The notes beneath the pieces were generated by a model. The model was not told the origin of the DNA. It saw nothing but the letters and a program-made list of their open reading frames with translations, and did not search any database. This document shows positions 19,226 to 30,437 of a DNA stretch of 64,000 nucleotides, piece after piece. The number at the start of each line of letters is the position of its first letter. Position 1 is the first letter of the stretch. A program made the translations under genes and the position numbers. The DNA comes from ZC4RG30 sp965652645 (GTDB lineage: Bacteria > Pseudomonadota > Gammaproteobacteria > Steroidobacterales > Steroidobacteraceae): the NCBI GenBank assembly GCA_965652645.1, contig CBFGXE010000011.1, forward strand, positions 1-64,000. The letters are read 5' to 3'.

Positions 19226-20839
19226 ATGTCGCAGAGCATTGAAGTGCGCGTGCCAGACCTCGGCAACTTCTCCGAGGTCGGCGTCATCGAGGTGCTGGTG
19301 AAGCCCGGCGACCGCGTCGAGGTGGACACGCCGCTGATCACGCTGGAAACCGAGAAGGCCACGATGGACGTGCCGTCCAGCGCCGCCGGCACGGTGGAAA
19401 CCGTGCACGTGCAGGTCGGGGGCAAGGTGTCCGAGGGATCGCTTGTGGTGACCCTGCGCGGCAGCGGCGAGGCGGCTGCGCCGGCCGCAGCTTCCGCCCC
19501 GGCTGCGGCTCCGGCCAGCGCGCCGGCGGCTGCGGCTCCTGCCGCAGCGGCTGCCCCGGCCAACGTCGACGTCGTGGTGCCCGACATGGGCAACTTCACC
19601 GAAGTCGGCGTGATCGAGGTGCTGGTGAAGCCGGGCGACAAGGTCGAGGTCGACACGCCGCTGGTCACGCTGGAAACCGACAAGGCCACCATGGACGTGC
19701 CTTCCACCGCCGCCGGCACGGTGGAGGCCGTGCATGTGCAGGCCGGTGGCAAGGTGGGGCCAGGCTCGCGCGTTGTAACGCTCAGTGGCGCGGTGGCTGC
19801 TCCCGCTGCCCCCGAGCCCGCAGCACAGACCGCGGCATCCGCTGCCCCCGCGGCGCCTGCTGCGGCCGCCCCGCGCAGCGCGTCCGCCCCGGCCCAGCCG
19901 GCGCGGCCCGCCACGCTGCCGCCGGTGAACGAGGCCGGCTTCAGCACTGCGCATGCCGGTCCCTCGGTGCGCAAGCTTGCACGCGAGCTGGGCGTGGACC
20001 TGGGACGGGTGAAGGGTTCCGGCCAGCGCGGCCGCATCACGCACGAGGACGTGAAGGCCTGGGTGAAGGCCATGCTCAGCGGCGCGGTGGCCCAGGGGCC
20101 CGCGCTGCCGCAGGTGCCCAAGGTCGACTTCGCGAAGTTTGGCCCGGTGGAGGTCAAGCCGCTGGGACGGATCCAGAAGATCTCCGGCCCGCGCCTGCAT
20201 GCATCCTGGGTCAACGTGCCGCATGTCACGCAGTTTGACGAGGCGGACATCACCGACCTGGAGGCCGAGCGCGCGAAGCTGAAGGAGAAGGCCGCCGCGA
20301 CCGGCGTGAAGGTGACGCCGCTGGCGTTCATCGTGCGCGCCGTGGTGCTGGCGCTGCAGGAGTTTCCAGCCTTCAACGCCTCGCTGGACGGCGAGAACCT
20401 GGTATTCAAGAAGTATTTCCATATCGGCTTCGCGGCGGATACGCCGCAGGGCCTGCTGGTGCCCGTGATACGGAACGCCGACCAGCTCGACGTGTTCGGC
20501 ATCGCGCGCGCGCTGGGCGACCTTTCCGACCGCGCCCGCAAGGGCACACTGAAGGGCGCCGAGATGCAGGGCGGCTGCTTCACGATCTCCAGCCTGGGCG
20601 GCATTGGCGGCACGGCCTTCACGCCCATCATCAACGCGCCGGAGGTGGCCATCCTCGGCGTCTCGCGCACGCAGACGAAGCCGGTGTGGGACGGCAAGGC
20701 CTTCGCGCCGCGCCACATGCTGCCGCTGTCGTTGTCTTATGACCATCGCGTGATCGATGGCGCGCAGGGCGCGCGCTTTGCCGTGCACCTGTCGAAGCTG
20801 CTGGCCGAGCCGGCCACGCTGCTGGCGGGGACGCCATGA
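19226..20839 (+). CDS. aceF: Dihydrolipoyllysine acetyltransferase (E2 of pyruvate dehydrogenase), two lipoyl domains
   Basis: This 537-residue core subunit transfers acetyl groups from lipoyl to CoA. It has two N-terminal lipoyl domains (lysines at about 44 in ETEKATMD and 153 in ETDKATMD) joined by Ala/Pro-rich flexible linkers, a peripheral subunit-binding domain (VRKLARELGVDLGRVKGSG, about 250-290) and a C-terminal catalytic domain ending with YDHRVIDGAQGAR, whose His and Asp are catalytic. It starts with ATG after AGGAAGGG and overlaps lpdA by an ATGA. E. coli E2 has three lipoyl domains; here two are on E2 and a third is on E3. Confidence 0.96.
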   Translation: MSQSIEVRVPDLGNFSEVGVIEVLVKPGDRVEVDTPLITLETEKATMDVPSSAAGTVETVHVQVGGKVSEGSLVVTLRGSGEAAAPAAASAPAAAPASAPAAAAPAAAAAPANVDVVVPDMGNFTEVGVIEVLVKPGDKVEVDTPLVTLETDKATMDVPSTAAGTVEAVHVQAGGKVGPGSRVVTLSGAVAAPAAPEPAAQTAASAAPAAPAAAAPRSASAPAQPARPATLPPVNEAGFSTAHAGPSVRKLARELGVDLGRVKGSGQRGRITHEDVKAWVKAMLSGAVAQGPALPQVPKVDFAKFGPVEVKPLGRIQKISGPRLHASWVNVPHVTQFDEADITDLEAERAKLKEKAAATGVKVTPLAFIVRAVVLALQEFPAFNASLDGENLVFKKYFHIGFAADTPQGLLVPVIRNADQLDVFGIARALGDLSDRARKGTLKGAEMQGGCFTISSLGGIGGTAFTPIINAPEVAILGVSRTQTKPVWDGKAFAPRHMLPLSLSYDHRVIDGAQGARFAVHLSKLLAEPATLLAGTP

Positions 20840-22662
20840 GCGAGGTTGAAGTCGCGGTCCCGGACCTCGGCAACTTCGATGAAGTCTCCGTGGTCGAGGT
20901 GCTGGTCAAGCCGGGCGATGCCATCGAGGTGGACACGCCCCTGGTCACGCTGGAAACCGAGAAGGCGACCATGGACGTACCTTCGACAGTGGCCGGCACG
21001 CTGGCAGCGGCGCTGGTGAAGGCTGGCGACAAGGTTCGCAAGGGCACGGTGATCGCGCGCGTGACGGCTGATGCCAGCGCTGCGAAGCCGGCGGCTGCCG
21101 CCACGACGGCCCCTGCGGGCAATGCCGGCGCTGCACCCGCGGCCAGCGCCGCGCCTGCTGACGCGCAGGCGCCCAGGTCCGCCGCAACGCCTCCCCCGCA
21201 TGCGCCGGCGCGCGTGGAACAGCCACAGATGCCTCCCGGCCCCACGCCAGACCGCAAGGCGCAGCTCGTGGTGCTCGGCGCCGGCCCCGGCGGCTACACC
21301 GCCGCCTTCCGCGCTGCCGACCTCGGCCTGCAGGTGGTGCTGGTGGAGCGTTGGGAATCCCTGGGCGGCGTCTGCCTCAACGTGGGTTGCATTCCCTCCA
21401 AGGCTTTGCTCCATGCGGCCAAGGTGATCGACGAGGCCCACGCCATGGGCGCGCATGGCGTCTCCTTCGGCAAGCCGGAGGTGGACCTCGACAAGCTGCG
21501 CGGCTGGAAGCAGGGCGTGGTGAAGCGCCTCACCGGCGGCCTGGTGATGCTGGCCAAACAGCGCAAGGTCGAGGTGGTGCGCGGCACCGCGCGCTTCCTG
21601 GGTAGCCGCGTGCTGGAGATCACTGCCGCAGACGGCTCCAGGTCGCTGCTCGGATTCGAGCAATGCATCATCGCCGCCGGCTCCGAGCCGGTGAAGCTGC
21701 CGTTCATTCCCGATGACCCGCGCGTGATCGATTCCACCGGCGCGCTGGAGCTGCAGGGCATTCCGCAGCGCATGCTGGTGGTCGGCGGCGGCATCATCGG
21801 CCTGGAGATGGCCTGCGTGTATGACGCGCTGGGCGCGAAGATCACCGTGGTGGAGCTGGGCGACCAGCTGATGCCGGGCGCCGACCCGGACCTCGTGAAG
21901 CCGCTGGAGAAGCGGCTGAAGGGTCGCTACGAGCAGATCCTGCTGGGCACGAAGTCCACGAAAGTCGAGGCACTGCCCGAGGGCCTGCGCGTGACCTTCG
22001 AGAACAAGGCCGGCGAGACCAGCACCGCCGTCTACGACCGCGTGCTGGTGGCCGTGGGCCGCGTGCCCAACGGCCGCCTGATCAACTGCGAGGCCGCCGG
22101 CGTCGAGGTCAACGAGCGCGGCTTCATCCCCGTGGACAGGCAGATGCGCACCAACGTGCCGGGCATCTTCGCCATCGGCGACATCGTCGGCCAGCCCATG
22201 CTCGCCCACAAGGCCACGCATGAGGCCAAGGTGGCCGCCGAGGTGGCCGCCGGGCACAAGGCGTACTTCGATGCGCGCGTGATCCCCTCCGTGGCCTACA
22301 CCGATCCGGAAGTGGCCTGGGTGGGCGTCACCGAGGCGCAGGCGAAGCGCGACGGCCGCGGCATCCGGAAGGCCGCGTTCCCCTGGGCGGCCAGTGGCCG
22401 CTCCCTGTCGCTGGGACGGGACGAAGGCTTCACCAAGCTCATCGTCGATGCGGCCAGCAACCGCGTGATCGGTGGTGGCATCGTGGGTCCCAATGCCGGC
22501 GAGCTGATTGCCGAGGTGGCGCTGGCCATCGAGCTGGGCGCGGACGCCGCCGACGTGGGCCTGACCATCCACCCGCACCCGACGCTGTCGGAATCGATCG
22601 GCATGACTGCCGAGGCGCTGGAAGGCACGCTGACCGACCTGTACATGCCGAAGAAGGGCTGA
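20836..22662 (+). CDS. lpdA: Dihydrolipoyl dehydrogenase (E3) with N-terminal lipoyl domain
   Basis: This 608-residue flavoprotein reoxidises dihydrolipoyl groups with NAD. Residues 1-80 form a lipoyl domain (lysine at about 43, ETEKATMDVP), followed by an Ala/Pro linker and then a full E3 from about 142: the FAD motif VVLGAGPGGYTAAFRAA, redox disulphide GGVCLNVGCIPSKAL, NAD motif VVGGGIIGLEMA, second FAD motif FAIGDIVGQPMLAHKA and the C-terminal His-Glu pair HPHPTLSES. Ordinary E3 proteins are about 470 residues; lipoyl-E3 fusions are known from some proteobacterial PDH operons such as Neisseria. The ATGA overlap with aceF shows it is the dedicated PDH E3. Confidence 0.96.
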   Translation: MSEVEVAVPDLGNFDEVSVVEVLVKPGDAIEVDTPLVTLETEKATMDVPSTVAGTLAAALVKAGDKVRKGTVIARVTADASAAKPAAAATTAPAGNAGAAPAASAAPADAQAPRSAATPPPHAPARVEQPQMPPGPTPDRKAQLVVLGAGPGGYTAAFRAADLGLQVVLVERWESLGGVCLNVGCIPSKALLHAAKVIDEAHAMGAHGVSFGKPEVDLDKLRGWKQGVVKRLTGGLVMLAKQRKVEVVRGTARFLGSRVLEITAADGSRSLLGFEQCIIAAGSEPVKLPFIPDDPRVIDSTGALELQGIPQRMLVVGGGIIGLEMACVYDALGAKITVVELGDQLMPGADPDLVKPLEKRLKGRYEQILLGTKSTKVEALPEGLRVTFENKAGETSTAVYDRVLVAVGRVPNGRLINCEAAGVEVNERGFIPVDRQMRTNVPGIFAIGDIVGQPMLAHKATHEAKVAAEVAAGHKAYFDARVIPSVAYTDPEVAWVGVTEAQAKRDGRGIRKAAFPWAASGRSLSLGRDEGFTKLIVDAASNRVIGGGIVGPNAGELIAEVALAIELGADAADVGLTIHPHPTLSESIGMTAEALEGTLTDLYMPKKG

Positions 22663-22673
22663 TGCTGTAAGTT

Positions 22674-22688
22674 TCCCCTCCGGGGGGA
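22674..22688 (+). terminator. GC-rich inverted repeat after lpdA
   Basis: A 5-bp stem (TCCCC with GGGGA) with a 5-base loop lies 12 bases after the lpdA stop and before the ABC transporter gene. There is no T-run, so it may only be a weak pause, a processing site or chance. Confidence 0.2.
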
Positions 22689-22719
22689 GACAAACCGCCC
22701 GCAACTACAGGGAGGCGCA

Positions 22720-23682
22720 GTGGACGCAGCCAGACTGCAGGCGGTGGAGAAGAGCTTCGGCAGCCAGCGTGCCGTGGCGGCGCTCGACCTTGCCATTCCG
22801 CGTGGCCAGACCTGCGGCCTGATCGGTCCCAGTGGCGCCGGCAAGAGCACCACCATCCGCATCATCATGTCCATCCTCTTCCCGGATTCAGGTTCGGTGG
22901 AGGTGCTCGGTCGTCCGTCCGCGCTGGAAGCCAAGGACCGCATCGGCTACCTGCCGGAGGAGCGCGGTGTCTACCGCAAGATGACGGTGGGCGCGTTCCT
23001 CAAGTACCTGGCCGGCCTCAAGGGTGTGCCCCCGGACGTGGCGCAGGAGCGCGCGCGCGACCTGCTTGGCCGGCTGGGCCTGGGCGAGGTCGAGAAGCGC
23101 AAGTGCGAGGACATGTCCAAGGGCATGCTGCAGCGGGTGCAGTTCGTCGCCACCATCCTGCACCGGCCGGAGCTGCTCATCCTCGACGAACCCTTCAGCG
23201 GGCTCGACCCGGTGAGCGTGCGCCTGCTGAAGGAGGTGATCGCGGAGGAGAAGCGCCGCGGCACCACCATCCTCTTCTCCACCCACGTGATGGCGCAGGC
23301 CGAGGAGCTGTGCGACCGCGTGGTCATGATCCACCACGGCAGCAAGGTGCTCGACGAGTCGATGTCGAAGTTGCGCCGCCGGTTTGACACCACGCGCGTG
23401 CTGTTCGAGCCGCTGGAAGCGGGCGCCGATGGCGGCGCGCTGCATGCGCTGCCGGGGGTGGTCTCGGTGCAGCGCCGCGGTGATGAATTCGAGCTGCGGC
23501 TGGCAGCGGGCACAAATCCCGCGGCGGTGATCCGCGAGGCTGCGGCCCGCGTGGTGCCCGCGCGGGCGGAGATTGCACGCCTGAGGCTCGAGGACATGTT
23601 CGTGGACATCGTGCGCGGCGGCGCCGAATCCGAACAGGCGCTGCGCGAACACCTGCAGGGACTGACGGGAGCCGTGGCATGA
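22720..23682 (+). CDS. ABC-2 type transporter ATP-binding protein (NatA-like)
   Basis: A 320-residue ATPase subunit. Walker A is GPSGAGKST, the signature is MSKGMLQRVQF (an LSGGQ variant usual in NatA-type exporters), Walker B is LLILDEPFSGLDPVS and the H-loop histidine is in FSTHVMAQAEEL. The last ~90 residues form the C-terminal accessory domain of this subgroup. The GTG start at 22720 follows GGAGG at short spacing; no ATG fits. It overlaps the permease gene by an ATGA. Substrate unknown; NatAB was first described as a sodium exporter but most relatives are uncharacterised. Confidence 0.88.
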   Translation: MDAARLQAVEKSFGSQRAVAALDLAIPRGQTCGLIGPSGAGKSTTIRIIMSILFPDSGSVEVLGRPSALEAKDRIGYLPEERGVYRKMTVGAFLKYLAGLKGVPPDVAQERARDLLGRLGLGEVEKRKCEDMSKGMLQRVQFVATILHRPELLILDEPFSGLDPVSVRLLKEVIAEEKRRGTTILFSTHVMAQAEELCDRVVMIHHGSKVLDESMSKLRRRFDTTRVLFEPLEAGADGGALHALPGVVSVQRRGDEFELRLAAGTNPAAVIREAAARVVPARAEIARLRLEDMFVDIVRGGAESEQALREHLQGLTGAVA

Positions 23683-25043
23683 GCGGGACATTGCACCGGA
23701 TCAGGCTGGTGGCGGCACGGGAGTTCTTCGTCACCGTGGCCAGCAAGGGATTCCTGTTCGGCGTGCTGGTGATGCCGCTGCTGCTGACGGCCATCCTGGT
23801 GGTGCTGCCGAAGCTGATGGCCAATCGCGGCGCACAGGTGGACGTGGAGGTGGCGGTGATCGACCGCAGTGCCAGCGGGTTCGCGGCACGGCTGGGCGCG
23901 GAGCTTTCCGCCGAGGCCATCGCCGGGCGCCGCGAAGCCAGCCGTCGCCAGGCGGCAGAGCAGGTGGGGGCCGACGTGCCTTCGCGCACCTCGCTGCCCG
24001 AGGCGCTGCCGGCAATGCCGCGCTTCACCCTGACGCCTTTGCCGGGCGAAACCACCGAGGAGGAAGGCAAGGCCTGGCTGCAGGCCGGTGGCGACAAGCT
24101 GCAGCGGCGCGCGCTGGTGCTGCTCGAGGCCGCGGCCGTCGAGGGCAGGGGCGACGGCACCTATGCAGGCTATTCGTTCTTCGCGCCGCGCAACCTGCCG
24201 GCCGACGCCGAAAACCTCCTCAAGGGCGCAGTGCGCCCTGCGCTGATCACCGAACGCCTTCGCGCGCGCGGCCTGGATCCGGAAGTGATCACCGCTGCCA
24301 CCTTCCTGCAGAACCCCGACACGCGCGTGGTCTATTCCAGCGGCCAGGAGCGCAACGCGCAGGGCCTCAACCGGCTGCTGCCCTTCATCATGGGCATCCT
24401 GCTGTTCATGGGCATCATGATCGGCGGCCAGGGGCTGATGACCTCCACCGTGGAGGAGAAGTCCAGCCGCGTGGTCGAGGTGCTGCTGGCAGCCGCCTCG
24501 TCGCTGGAGCTGATGTGGGGCAAGCTGCTGGGCCAGCTTGGTGTCGGCCTGGTCACCATGGCCGTGTACGTCGGCCTGGGCCTGCTGGCCCTGATGCAGT
24601 TCGCGTTGCTGGGCCTGATCGACCCGATGATGGTGGTGTGGCTGTTCCTGTTTTTCCTCACCGCCTACCTGGTGTTCGGTGCGCTGATGATGTCCATCGG
24701 TGCGGCCGTGAGCCAGATGGCCGACGCGCAGTCGCTGATGGGACCGGTGATGATCCTGATGATGGTTCCCTACATCGCCACGCCCATGGTGGGCAATGCG
24801 CCGGATTCCACCTTTGCCCTGACTGCCAGCTTCATCCCGCCCATCAATGGCTTCATCATGATGGCGCGGCTGGCCTCCACCTCGCCGCCGCCTGTGTGGC
24901 AGGTGCTGGCGTCGCTGGCCGTCAGCATTGTCGGTGCTTGCATTGCCGTGTGGTTTGCGGCAAAAGTATTCCGCGTCGGGCTGTTGATGCACGGCAAGCC
25001 GCCGAGCTTCGGCACCCTGATCAAGTGGGCACGAATGAGCTGA
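23679..25043 (+). CDS. ABC-2 type transporter permease (NatB-like)
   Basis: This 454-residue membrane subunit has one N-terminal transmembrane segment (about 25-45), a long extracytoplasmic region (about 46-225) and then five or six hydrophobic helices, the layout of NatB-type ABC-2 permeases. The segment GQGLMTSTVEEKSSRVVEVLLAA between helices is the conserved coupling helix of the family. It starts within the stop of the ATPase gene and ends four bases before the Sel1-repeat gene, so the three are likely co-expressed and may follow from the PDH operon transcript. Confidence 0.87.
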   Translation: MSGTLHRIRLVAAREFFVTVASKGFLFGVLVMPLLLTAILVVLPKLMANRGAQVDVEVAVIDRSASGFAARLGAELSAEAIAGRREASRRQAAEQVGADVPSRTSLPEALPAMPRFTLTPLPGETTEEEGKAWLQAGGDKLQRRALVLLEAAAVEGRGDGTYAGYSFFAPRNLPADAENLLKGAVRPALITERLRARGLDPEVITAATFLQNPDTRVVYSSGQERNAQGLNRLLPFIMGILLFMGIMIGGQGLMTSTVEEKSSRVVEVLLAAASSLELMWGKLLGQLGVGLVTMAVYVGLGLLALMQFALLGLIDPMMVVWLFLFFLTAYLVFGALMMSIGAAVSQMADAQSLMGPVMILMMVPYIATPMVGNAPDSTFALTASFIPPINGFIMMARLASTSPPPVWQVLASLAVSIVGACIAVWFAAKVFRVGLLMHGKPPSFGTLIKWARMS

Positions 25044-25047
25044 AGCC

Positions 25048-26181
25048 ATGAAGGTCACTGCCGCGGGGATGGTGGGCAGGTTGCGATGGGCCGGTGCCGC
25101 AGCAGGCTTGGTGCTGCTGGCAGCGATGGCACAGGCCCAGGATTCCATCAGCCCGCCGGATCCTGCATCCCAGGCAGAAGAACCCATCGCCCGCGTCGTC
25201 CGCGCAGCGTGGCTCGTGCGCAGCGGCGAACATGCGTCCGCCGTGGAGCTGGTGCGCCCGCTGGCCAGGCAGGGCGACGCCACAGCGCAGTTGTTCCTCG
25301 GCACCCTCTACCTGCGCGGCCTGGGCGTGCCGCGCGATGTCGACGCGGCACTGGACTGGATCGGGCGCGCTGCGGAACAGGATTCCACCGAGGCGCAGCT
25401 CCTGCTCGCCAACATCCATGCCGATGGCGAGATCGTGCTTCAGGACAGTGAACGCGCGGCCTACTGGTATCGCCGCGCCGCCATCCTCGGGGTGGCCGAG
25501 GCGCAGAACAGCCTGGGCGTGGCGCTGGAGTCCGGCGACGGCGTGGAACGGAACCCGGCGGAGGCCGTGGAGTGGTATCGCAAGGCTGCCAGGCAGGGAA
25601 TGGCAACGGCGCAGGCGAACCTGGGACTTGCGCTGTGGCTGGGCGATAGCGTGGAGCAGGACCTGCCGGAGGCCGTGGTCTGGCTGCGGCGGGCCGCCGA
25701 TCAGGGCTCCGGCTGGGCCCAATTCTTCCTGGGCAATGCCTATCGCGAAGGCCGCGGAGTCAAGCGCGACAACGCGCAGGCGGTGATGTGGTGGCAACGG
25801 GCAGCGGAGCAGGGGTATGCCTACGCCGAGAACAGCCTCGGCGTCATGTATGCGCTCGGCGAGGGCGTGGAGCGCGATGACAGGCGCGCCGTGTACTGGC
25901 TAGCCCGGTCCCTGCGCAACGGCCATGCGGATGCGGAGCGCAGCCTTGCGCTGGTGCTGCGCAGGCTGCCTTCCGCAAGGCTGCTGGACGCCACCCGGGT
26001 GCACAGCGCTCCCGACCTGGCCTCGGAGGTCCTCGTGTCGGCAGCGGCGCGCGAGCGCGCCTGGGAGTTGTCGCGCAGCGGCGAGTGGGCCCAGGTCTAC
26101 CTGCAGCAGGCCCACACCGTCGGCTACGTGCACGCCGATGAGCTCGGCCCCGCCCCGACCAACCGGAGCCGACCCAGGTAG
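25048..26181 (+). CDS. Exported Sel1-repeat protein with C-terminal SH3-like domain
   Basis: A 377-residue protein with a signal peptide (KVTAAG...LVLLAAMAQAQ, cleavage after about residue 31). Six to seven Sel1-type TPR-like repeats follow (about 65-310), each with the AQ..LG..Y..G.GV.RD...A..W..RAA pattern, for example AQFFLGNAYREGRGVKRD. The last ~60 residues (TRVHSAPDLASEVLVSAA ... VGYVHADEL) look like a bacterial SH3 domain. Such proteins usually act as periplasmic scaffolds. It follows the ABC permease by four bases; a role with that exporter is possible but unproven. It converges on the DUF1841 gene with eight bases between stops. Confidence 0.8.
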   Translation: MKVTAAGMVGRLRWAGAAAGLVLLAAMAQAQDSISPPDPASQAEEPIARVVRAAWLVRSGEHASAVELVRPLARQGDATAQLFLGTLYLRGLGVPRDVDAALDWIGRAAEQDSTEAQLLLANIHADGEIVLQDSERAAYWYRRAAILGVAEAQNSLGVALESGDGVERNPAEAVEWYRKAARQGMATAQANLGLALWLGDSVEQDLPEAVVWLRRAADQGSGWAQFFLGNAYREGRGVKRDNAQAVMWWQRAAEQGYAYAENSLGVMYALGEGVERDDRRAVYWLARSLRNGHADAERSLALVLRRLPSARLLDATRVHSAPDLASEVLVSAAARERAWELSRSGEWAQVYLQQAHTVGYVHADELGPAPTNRSRPR

Positions 26182-26189
26182 GCGCCTTC

Positions 26190-26630
26190 TCAACCGGTGC
26201 GTCGCGACGACAACCGCACCAGCTTTTCCAGGTAGGCCCGCTCGTCCGGCGGCAGCCCTGCGCGCTGTGCCTCCCACAAGGTCTCGGCCAGCACATCCAC
26301 CATCCGGTGCTCTGCCTGGTGCGCATCCCCGAGGCGCTGCGCCAGCTGCGCATGGAGTTGGCGGATGCCGGCGGGACGGTCTGTGGCGATCTGTTCACGC
26401 AGGCCCAGGTGCAGTCCCAGGTGCAGGAAGGGATTCACGCCACCCTGCTCGACGGTGAAGTCGCGCGTCAGTGCGTCCGGGGCCTCCAGCATCGGCTGGT
26501 ATTCCGGATGCAGCGCGATGACGTCGGCGATCTGGGCATCCAGCGGTTCCAGTGGCAGGCCCTCGCGGCGGCGCCGCCAGGCGGTGACATAGCGGCGGCG
26601 CAGCTCCTCGCGGCTGGAGTTGGCGAACAT
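26190..26630 (-). CDS. DUF1841 family protein
   Basis: This 146-residue cytosolic protein matches the DUF1841 pattern: an N-terminal MFANSSREELRRRYVTAW, then PLEPLDAQIADVIALHPEYQ and GGVNPFLHLGLHLGLREQI. Function is unknown. Of the two adjacent ATGs (26633 and 26630) the second gives the conserved MFxN start; no strong ribosome binding site is seen. It lies 23-26 bases after nth on the same strand and is probably the last gene of the long minus-strand run. Confidence 0.8.
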   Translation of the reverse strand: MFANSSREELRRRYVTAWRRRREGLPLEPLDAQIADVIALHPEYQPMLEAPDALTRDFTVEQGGVNPFLHLGLHLGLREQIATDRPAGIRQLHAQLAQRLGDAHQAEHRMVDVLAETLWEAQRAGLPPDERAYLEKLVRLSSRRTG

Positions 26631-26656
26631 CATGGGGGCAGTGTAGCGCCCGCGGG

Positions 26657-27295
26657 TCAGGGCGCGGGGGTCTTGGGACGGAAGGCGCAATACGCGCTGA
26701 TCACGCACTCGTAGCAGCGCGGGCGGCGCGCCAGGCAGATGTAGCGGCCGTGCAGGATCAGCCAGTGGTGCGCATGCTGCAGGAATTGCGGTGGCGTGGC
26801 CTGCAGCAGCTTCTGTTCCACCGCCACGGGCGTCTTGCCCCTCGCCAGCCCGGTGCGGTTGGCCACGCGGAACACGTGGGTGTCCACCGCCAGCGTGGGT
26901 TCGCCGAAGGCCACGTTGAGCACGACGTTGGCGGTCTTGCGGCCCACGCCGGGCAAGGCCTCCAGCGCCTCGCGCTCGCGCGGCACCTCACCGCCGTGGC
27001 GCTCGATGAGCAGCCGGCAGGTCTCGATGACGTTCTTCGCCTTGGTGGCCCACAGGCCGATGTGGCGGATGCAGGGCGTGATGCCCTCGATGCCCAGGGC
27101 CAGGATGGCCGCCGGCGTATTGGCCACCGGGTACAGCCGCCGCGTGGCCACGTTGACGCTGCGGTCGGTGGCCTGCGCGGAGAGGATCACCGCCACCAGC
27201 AGCTCGAAGGGCGTGCTGAATTCCAGCTCGCTGCGGGGTTCGGGGTTGGCGTCGCGCAGCGCGGCGTAGAGCGCCTTGACCGCCTCGGGTTTCAT
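26657..27295 (-). CDS. nth: Endonuclease III (DNA glycosylase/AP lyase)
   Basis: This 212-residue base-excision repair enzyme removes oxidised pyrimidines. The helix-hairpin-helix LPGVGRKTANVVLN contains the catalytic lysine, the catalytic aspartate is in VDTHVFRV, and the 4Fe-4S cluster ligands appear at the C-terminus in the canonical C-x6-C-x2-C-x5-C spacing (from ICLARRPRC to SAYC). Length is normal. It lies 19 bases after metG and upstream of DUF1841, on the same strand. Confidence 0.96.
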   Translation of the reverse strand: MKPEAVKALYAALRDANPEPRSELEFSTPFELLVAVILSAQATDRSVNVATRRLYPVANTPAAILALGIEGITPCIRHIGLWATKAKNVIETCRLLIERHGGEVPREREALEALPGVGRKTANVVLNVAFGEPTLAVDTHVFRVANRTGLARGKTPVAVEQKLLQATPPQFLQHAHHWLILHGRYICLARRPRCYECVISAYCAFRPKTPAP

Positions 27296-27314
27296 TGCTC
27301 CGGGTTACCCCGGT

Positions 27315-29368
<2,054 letters not shown>

Positions 29369-29372
<4 letters not shown>

Positions 29373-30430
29373 CCCTGGTCCTTCACCGCCTCGAAGCGGG
29401 ACTTGGCTATGGCTTTCTTGTAGGCCTCCTTGCCGGTGATCTGGCGCTGGTCGTAGAGCGCCTGGATGGAACTGTCCATGGTGCGCATGCCGCTGGCCGC
29501 GCCGGACTGCATGGTGTTCTCCAGCTGGTCGAGCTTGCCCTGGCGGATCAGGTTGGCCACCGCGGAGTTGTTCACCAGGATTTCCAGCGCCGCCACCCGT
29601 CCCTGCTTGTCGGAGCGTTGCAGCAGCTGCTGCGAGATCACCCCGCGCAGCGAGGTCGACAGCATGGTGCGCACATGCGACTGCTTGTCGGCCGGGAACA
29701 CGTTGATGATGCGGTCGACGGTCTGCGCGGCGCCGTTGGTGTGCAGCGTGCCCATCACCAGGATGCCCATCTCCGCCGCCGTGACGGCGATGCTGATGGT
29801 CTCCAGGTCGCGCATTTCGCCCACCAGGATCACGTCCGGGTCCTCGCGCAGGGCCGAATGCAGCGCCTGCGCGAAGTTCTGTGCGTGCACGCCGATCTCG
29901 CGCTGGCTGATCAGGCAGTTGCGCCGCTGGTGCACGAACTCGATGGGATCCTCGATGGTGAGGATGTGTCCCTTGTCGCGCTTGTTGATGTCATCGATCA
30001 TCGCCGCCAGCGTGGTGGACTTGCCCGAGCCGGTCTTGCCGGTGACGAGGATCAGCCCGTTGTTCGCACGCGCCAGGTTGCGCACGGCGTCGGGCAGCTT
30101 CAGCTCGTCCATGCTCAGGGCCTTGGACGGGATGGCGCGGAACACGGCGCCCATGCCGTTCAACTGCCGCATCACGTTGACGCGGAAGCGGCCCAGCTCG
30201 CCCAGGGTGTAGGCGAAATCCGCGCCGTCATGCTTGTCGAAGCGGTCCTTCGCCTTCTGCGGCATGATCTCCAGCAGCGCCTCGCGCACGAAGTCTGCCG
30301 GCATGGGCTCGCCCCGCAGCGGCGAGAGGTCGCCCCACAAGCGGATGCGCGGCGGGTCGCCGGCAATGAAATGCAGGTCGGACCCCCGGCGCTTCATCAC
30401 CTCGGTGAGGAACTCGTCGATCTTCGCCAT
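29369..30430 (-). CDS. PilT/PilU-family type IV pilus retraction ATPase (second paralogue)
   Basis: A 353-residue hexameric-type secretion ATPase. Visible motifs are GSDLHFIAG at the N-terminus, AVFRAIPSK, Walker A GKTGSGKST, the Asp box ILTIEDPIEFVH, Walker B DPDVILVGEMRD and the His box MGTLHTNGAAQT. The C-terminal retraction motif (AIRNLIRE in PilT) reads AVANLIRQ. The Walker B sequence GEMRD is PilT-like; PilU usually has GEVRT. ATG 30430 is used because MAKIDEFLTEVM is the family N-terminus. It sits seven bases after the first PilT gene and shares its stop with the metG start. Confidence 0.88.
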
Positions 30431-30437
30431 GGGTCGC

